64,000 nucleotides of DNA, from positions 32,250 through 96,249 of the forward strand of contig CANJCO010000011.1 of the NCBI GenBank assembly GCA_947473045.1. The letters are read 5' to 3'. Position numbers and translations under genes: made by a program. Below the pieces are notes generated by a model, which did no database searches, was not told the origin of the DNA, and saw nothing but the letters and a program-made list of their open reading frames with translations. Shown here piece after piece: positions 62,972 through 64,000 of this stretch; position 1 is the stretch's first letter, and each line of letters opens with the position of its first letter. This DNA comes from Myxococcales bacterium (lineage in GTDB: Bacteria > Myxococcota_A > Polyangia > Polyangiales > Polyangiaceae).

Positions 62972-63856
62972 ATGCGCGCATATGCGTGTATTGCACATGT
63001 ACTCGCGATCGCCGCCCTGTCGATTTTGCCTGTCTCCGCGCGCGCGGACGGCGACGCGCGCGAGGCGTCGCGGTCCGAGTTTCGGCGAGGGGTCGAGCTG
63101 CTCCAACAGGGAAAGTTCGAGGGCGCGCGCGAAGCGCTGGCGGAGGCCTATCGCCTGTTTCCGCACCCGAGCATCTTGCTCGACCTCGGGATCGCGCGTC
63201 TCAAGACCGGCGAATACGTGCAGGCGGAGCGCGACCTCGTGCGGTTCCTCGCCGATGACGGAGGTGCGCCGGCCGCCGAGATCGCCAGCGGACGCGAAGC
63301 GCTCGCCGAGGCCCGCCAGCACCTGTCGACGCTGTCGATTCGCGTGGAGCCTCCGGGCGCCAAGGCGATGCTCGACGAGGCTCCGGTCGCCCTCGCGCCG
63401 GGCACGCGATCCGAGGTGAGGACCCCGAGCGGCGCGCACACGCTTCGCGTGGACGCAGGCGGCCGGCTCTCGCGCGTCATCGCGCTTCGCCTCGACGCCG
63501 GAAAGACCCGCACCCTCGACGTTGCCCTCGAACCCGAGCCCCCCGATCCGGGAAGTTTCAAGCGCCGCGCGGGCTACTGGTTTCTCGGCAGCGCAGGGGC
63601 GCTGTCGGTTGTTGGCGGGATCTCCGGATTGTACGCTCTCGCGAGCGCGCACGCCTACAGCACCCGCGGAGAATCGGGATACCAGGACCCCGACGTGAAG
63701 TCGTCGGGGCTCGCATTTCGCACCCTCGCCGACGCATCGTTCGCAGTCGCCCTCGGGTGCGCGGGCGCCGGCGTCGCGCTCGTGCTCCTCGGCCACCAGT
63801 CGCGACCCGCCCTCGCGGCGAGTCCGTCAGGGGTATGGCTCACAGGTCGGTTCTAG
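62972..63856 (+). CDS. Exported TPR / PEGA-like protein
   Basis: The 294-residue protein starts with a signal peptide (AHVLAIAALSILPVSARA), then about 85 residues with TPR-like helices (FRRGVELLQQGKFEGAREAL, ILLDLGIARLKTGEYVQAER). A PEGA-like beta segment (LSIRVEPPGAKAMLDEAPVA, ending TLRVDAGG) follows, and two C-terminal hydrophobic spans (WFLGSAGALSVVGGISGLYA, FAVALGCAGAGVALVLLGH). This layout is common next to Ser/Thr kinases in myxobacteria. The TAG stop codon is the first part of the repeat element at 63853, which may have truncated or replaced the original gene end. Confidence 0.8.
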   Translation: MRAYACIAHVLAIAALSILPVSARADGDAREASRSEFRRGVELLQQGKFEGAREALAEAYRLFPHPSILLDLGIARLKTGEYVQAERDLVRFLADDGGAPAAEIASGREALAEARQHLSTLSIRVEPPGAKAMLDEAPVALAPGTRSEVRTPSGAHTLRVDAGGRLSRVIALRLDAGKTRTLDVALEPEPPDPGSFKRRAGYWFLGSAGALSVVGGISGLYALASAHAYSTRGESGYQDPDVKSSGLAFRTLADASFAVALGCAGAGVALVLLGHQSRPALAASPSGVWLTGRF

Positions 63857-64000
63857 CAGGGTGTTGAAAAACACCCTGATAGTAATTGGCGAAGCCAATT
63901 GCGTGGGGTGGGGACCCCGAAAAACCGCGTTTTTCGGGGCGGGGAGGTGCATACCTCCCCGAGATGAAAGGCTAGCAGGCCGTTCTTCAACGGCCTGCTA
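63853..64000. repeat. Palindrome-rich interspersed repeat element, copy B (148 bp, possibly complete)
   Basis: Five hairpins in order: TAGCAGGGTGTT-GAAA-AACACCCTGATA (63854-63881), AATTGGC-GAA-GCCAATT (63884-63900), CCCCGAAAAA-CCGCG-TTTTTCGGGG (63915-63939), CGGGGAGGT-GCAT-ACCTCCCCG (63940-63961) and TAGCAGGCCGTT-CTTC-AACGGCCTGCTA (63973-64000). The first and last hairpins are related: the end read on the opposite strand matches the start at about 22 of 28 positions, so they act as terminal inverted repeats starting with TAGCAGG. The window ends exactly with the last base. Confidence 0.9.

Noticed and set aside
61472..63796. A 774-codon open frame on the minus strand opposite the kinase and TPR genes
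   Set aside because: It is the antisense shadow of GC-rich codons; the protein is Arg/Ala-rich without motifs, while the plus strand carries clear kinase motifs.
1..64000. tRNA, rRNA or transposase genes
   Set aside because: I scanned for T-loop-like GTTCGA motifs and for DDE or tyrosine transposase signatures and found none in convincing context. The GTTCGA-like sequences fall inside coding regions.

Overview
The window is high-GC, densely packed chromosomal DNA with a strong G/C bias at third codon positions, from a Gram-negative bacterium of the Myxococcota, probably the Polyangia. The phylum call rests on three Hanks-type Ser/Thr kinases (two with Pro-rich linkers and a C-terminal membrane anchor, one fused to an AAA-type ATPase and a TPR-like tail), Cys-rich lipoproteins built of DNANCGACG modules, an IgGFc-binding-type lipoprotein, an AgmX-like lipoprotein and a myxobacterial-type PilZ protein. 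No tRNA, rRNA, CRISPR array, transposase or prophage was recognised; it reads as core chromosome.

Layout. 1-4035: a truncated TerB-like/metallophosphatase gene, an MFS exporter, proline iminopeptidase and an FKBP. 4064-9503 (minus): a complete ISC iron-sulfur operon in the order regulator-iscS-iscU-iscA-hscB-hscA-fdx, in which a Cys-rich MerR-type protein takes the usual place of IscR, with a palindrome just upstream. 9697-13690: an unrecognised gene pair (possibly one frameshifted gene), two divergent Cys-module lipoproteins and a collagen-like lipoprotein. 13792-14024: a palindrome-rich repeat element. 14074-17216 (minus): truncated haemoglobin, frataxin (cyaY), apaG, a lipase-like hydrolase and a REC-GGDEF diguanylate cyclase. 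17320-23823 (minus): two acyl-CoA dehydrogenases flanking a lipoprotein, glyoxalase I, a kinase, a HAD phosphatase and ssb. 24074-35714: glycosyltransferases, a membrane desaturase, glpA-glpB, gpsA, an unknown lipoprotein, an oversized signal peptidase I, a MATE exporter and a haem-motif lipoprotein. 35784-42605: a MaoC hydratase and a thiolase, divergent from a complete oleABCD operon for long-chain olefins. 42685-53022: the large kinase/ATPase, rsmI, an rpoH-type sigma factor, a KOW protein and a heterodimeric ABC exporter. 53093-63856: another Cys-rich lipoprotein, alr, a lone mlaE, an IgGFc-binding-type lipoprotein, nadA, a PilZ protein, an acyl-CoA synthetase, a third kinase and a TPR/PEGA-like protein. 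63853-64000: a second copy of the repeat element.

Themes. Acyl-CoA and lipid metabolism recurs (two dehydrogenases, thiolase, hydratase, two AMP-forming ligases, oleABCD, desaturase, glpA/glpB/gpsA). Iron-sulfur biology is represented by the isc operon, frataxin, nadA and GlpA. Envelope decoration by Cys-rich lipoproteins is prominent.

Two non-coding signals stand out. One is a roughly 148-bp element made of five consecutive hairpins with 28-bp imperfect terminal inverted repeats, present twice. The other is a recurrent TAnnnT hexamer ending exactly 6 or 7 nt before the start codon of eleven transcript-leading genes, which implies widespread leaderless transcription.
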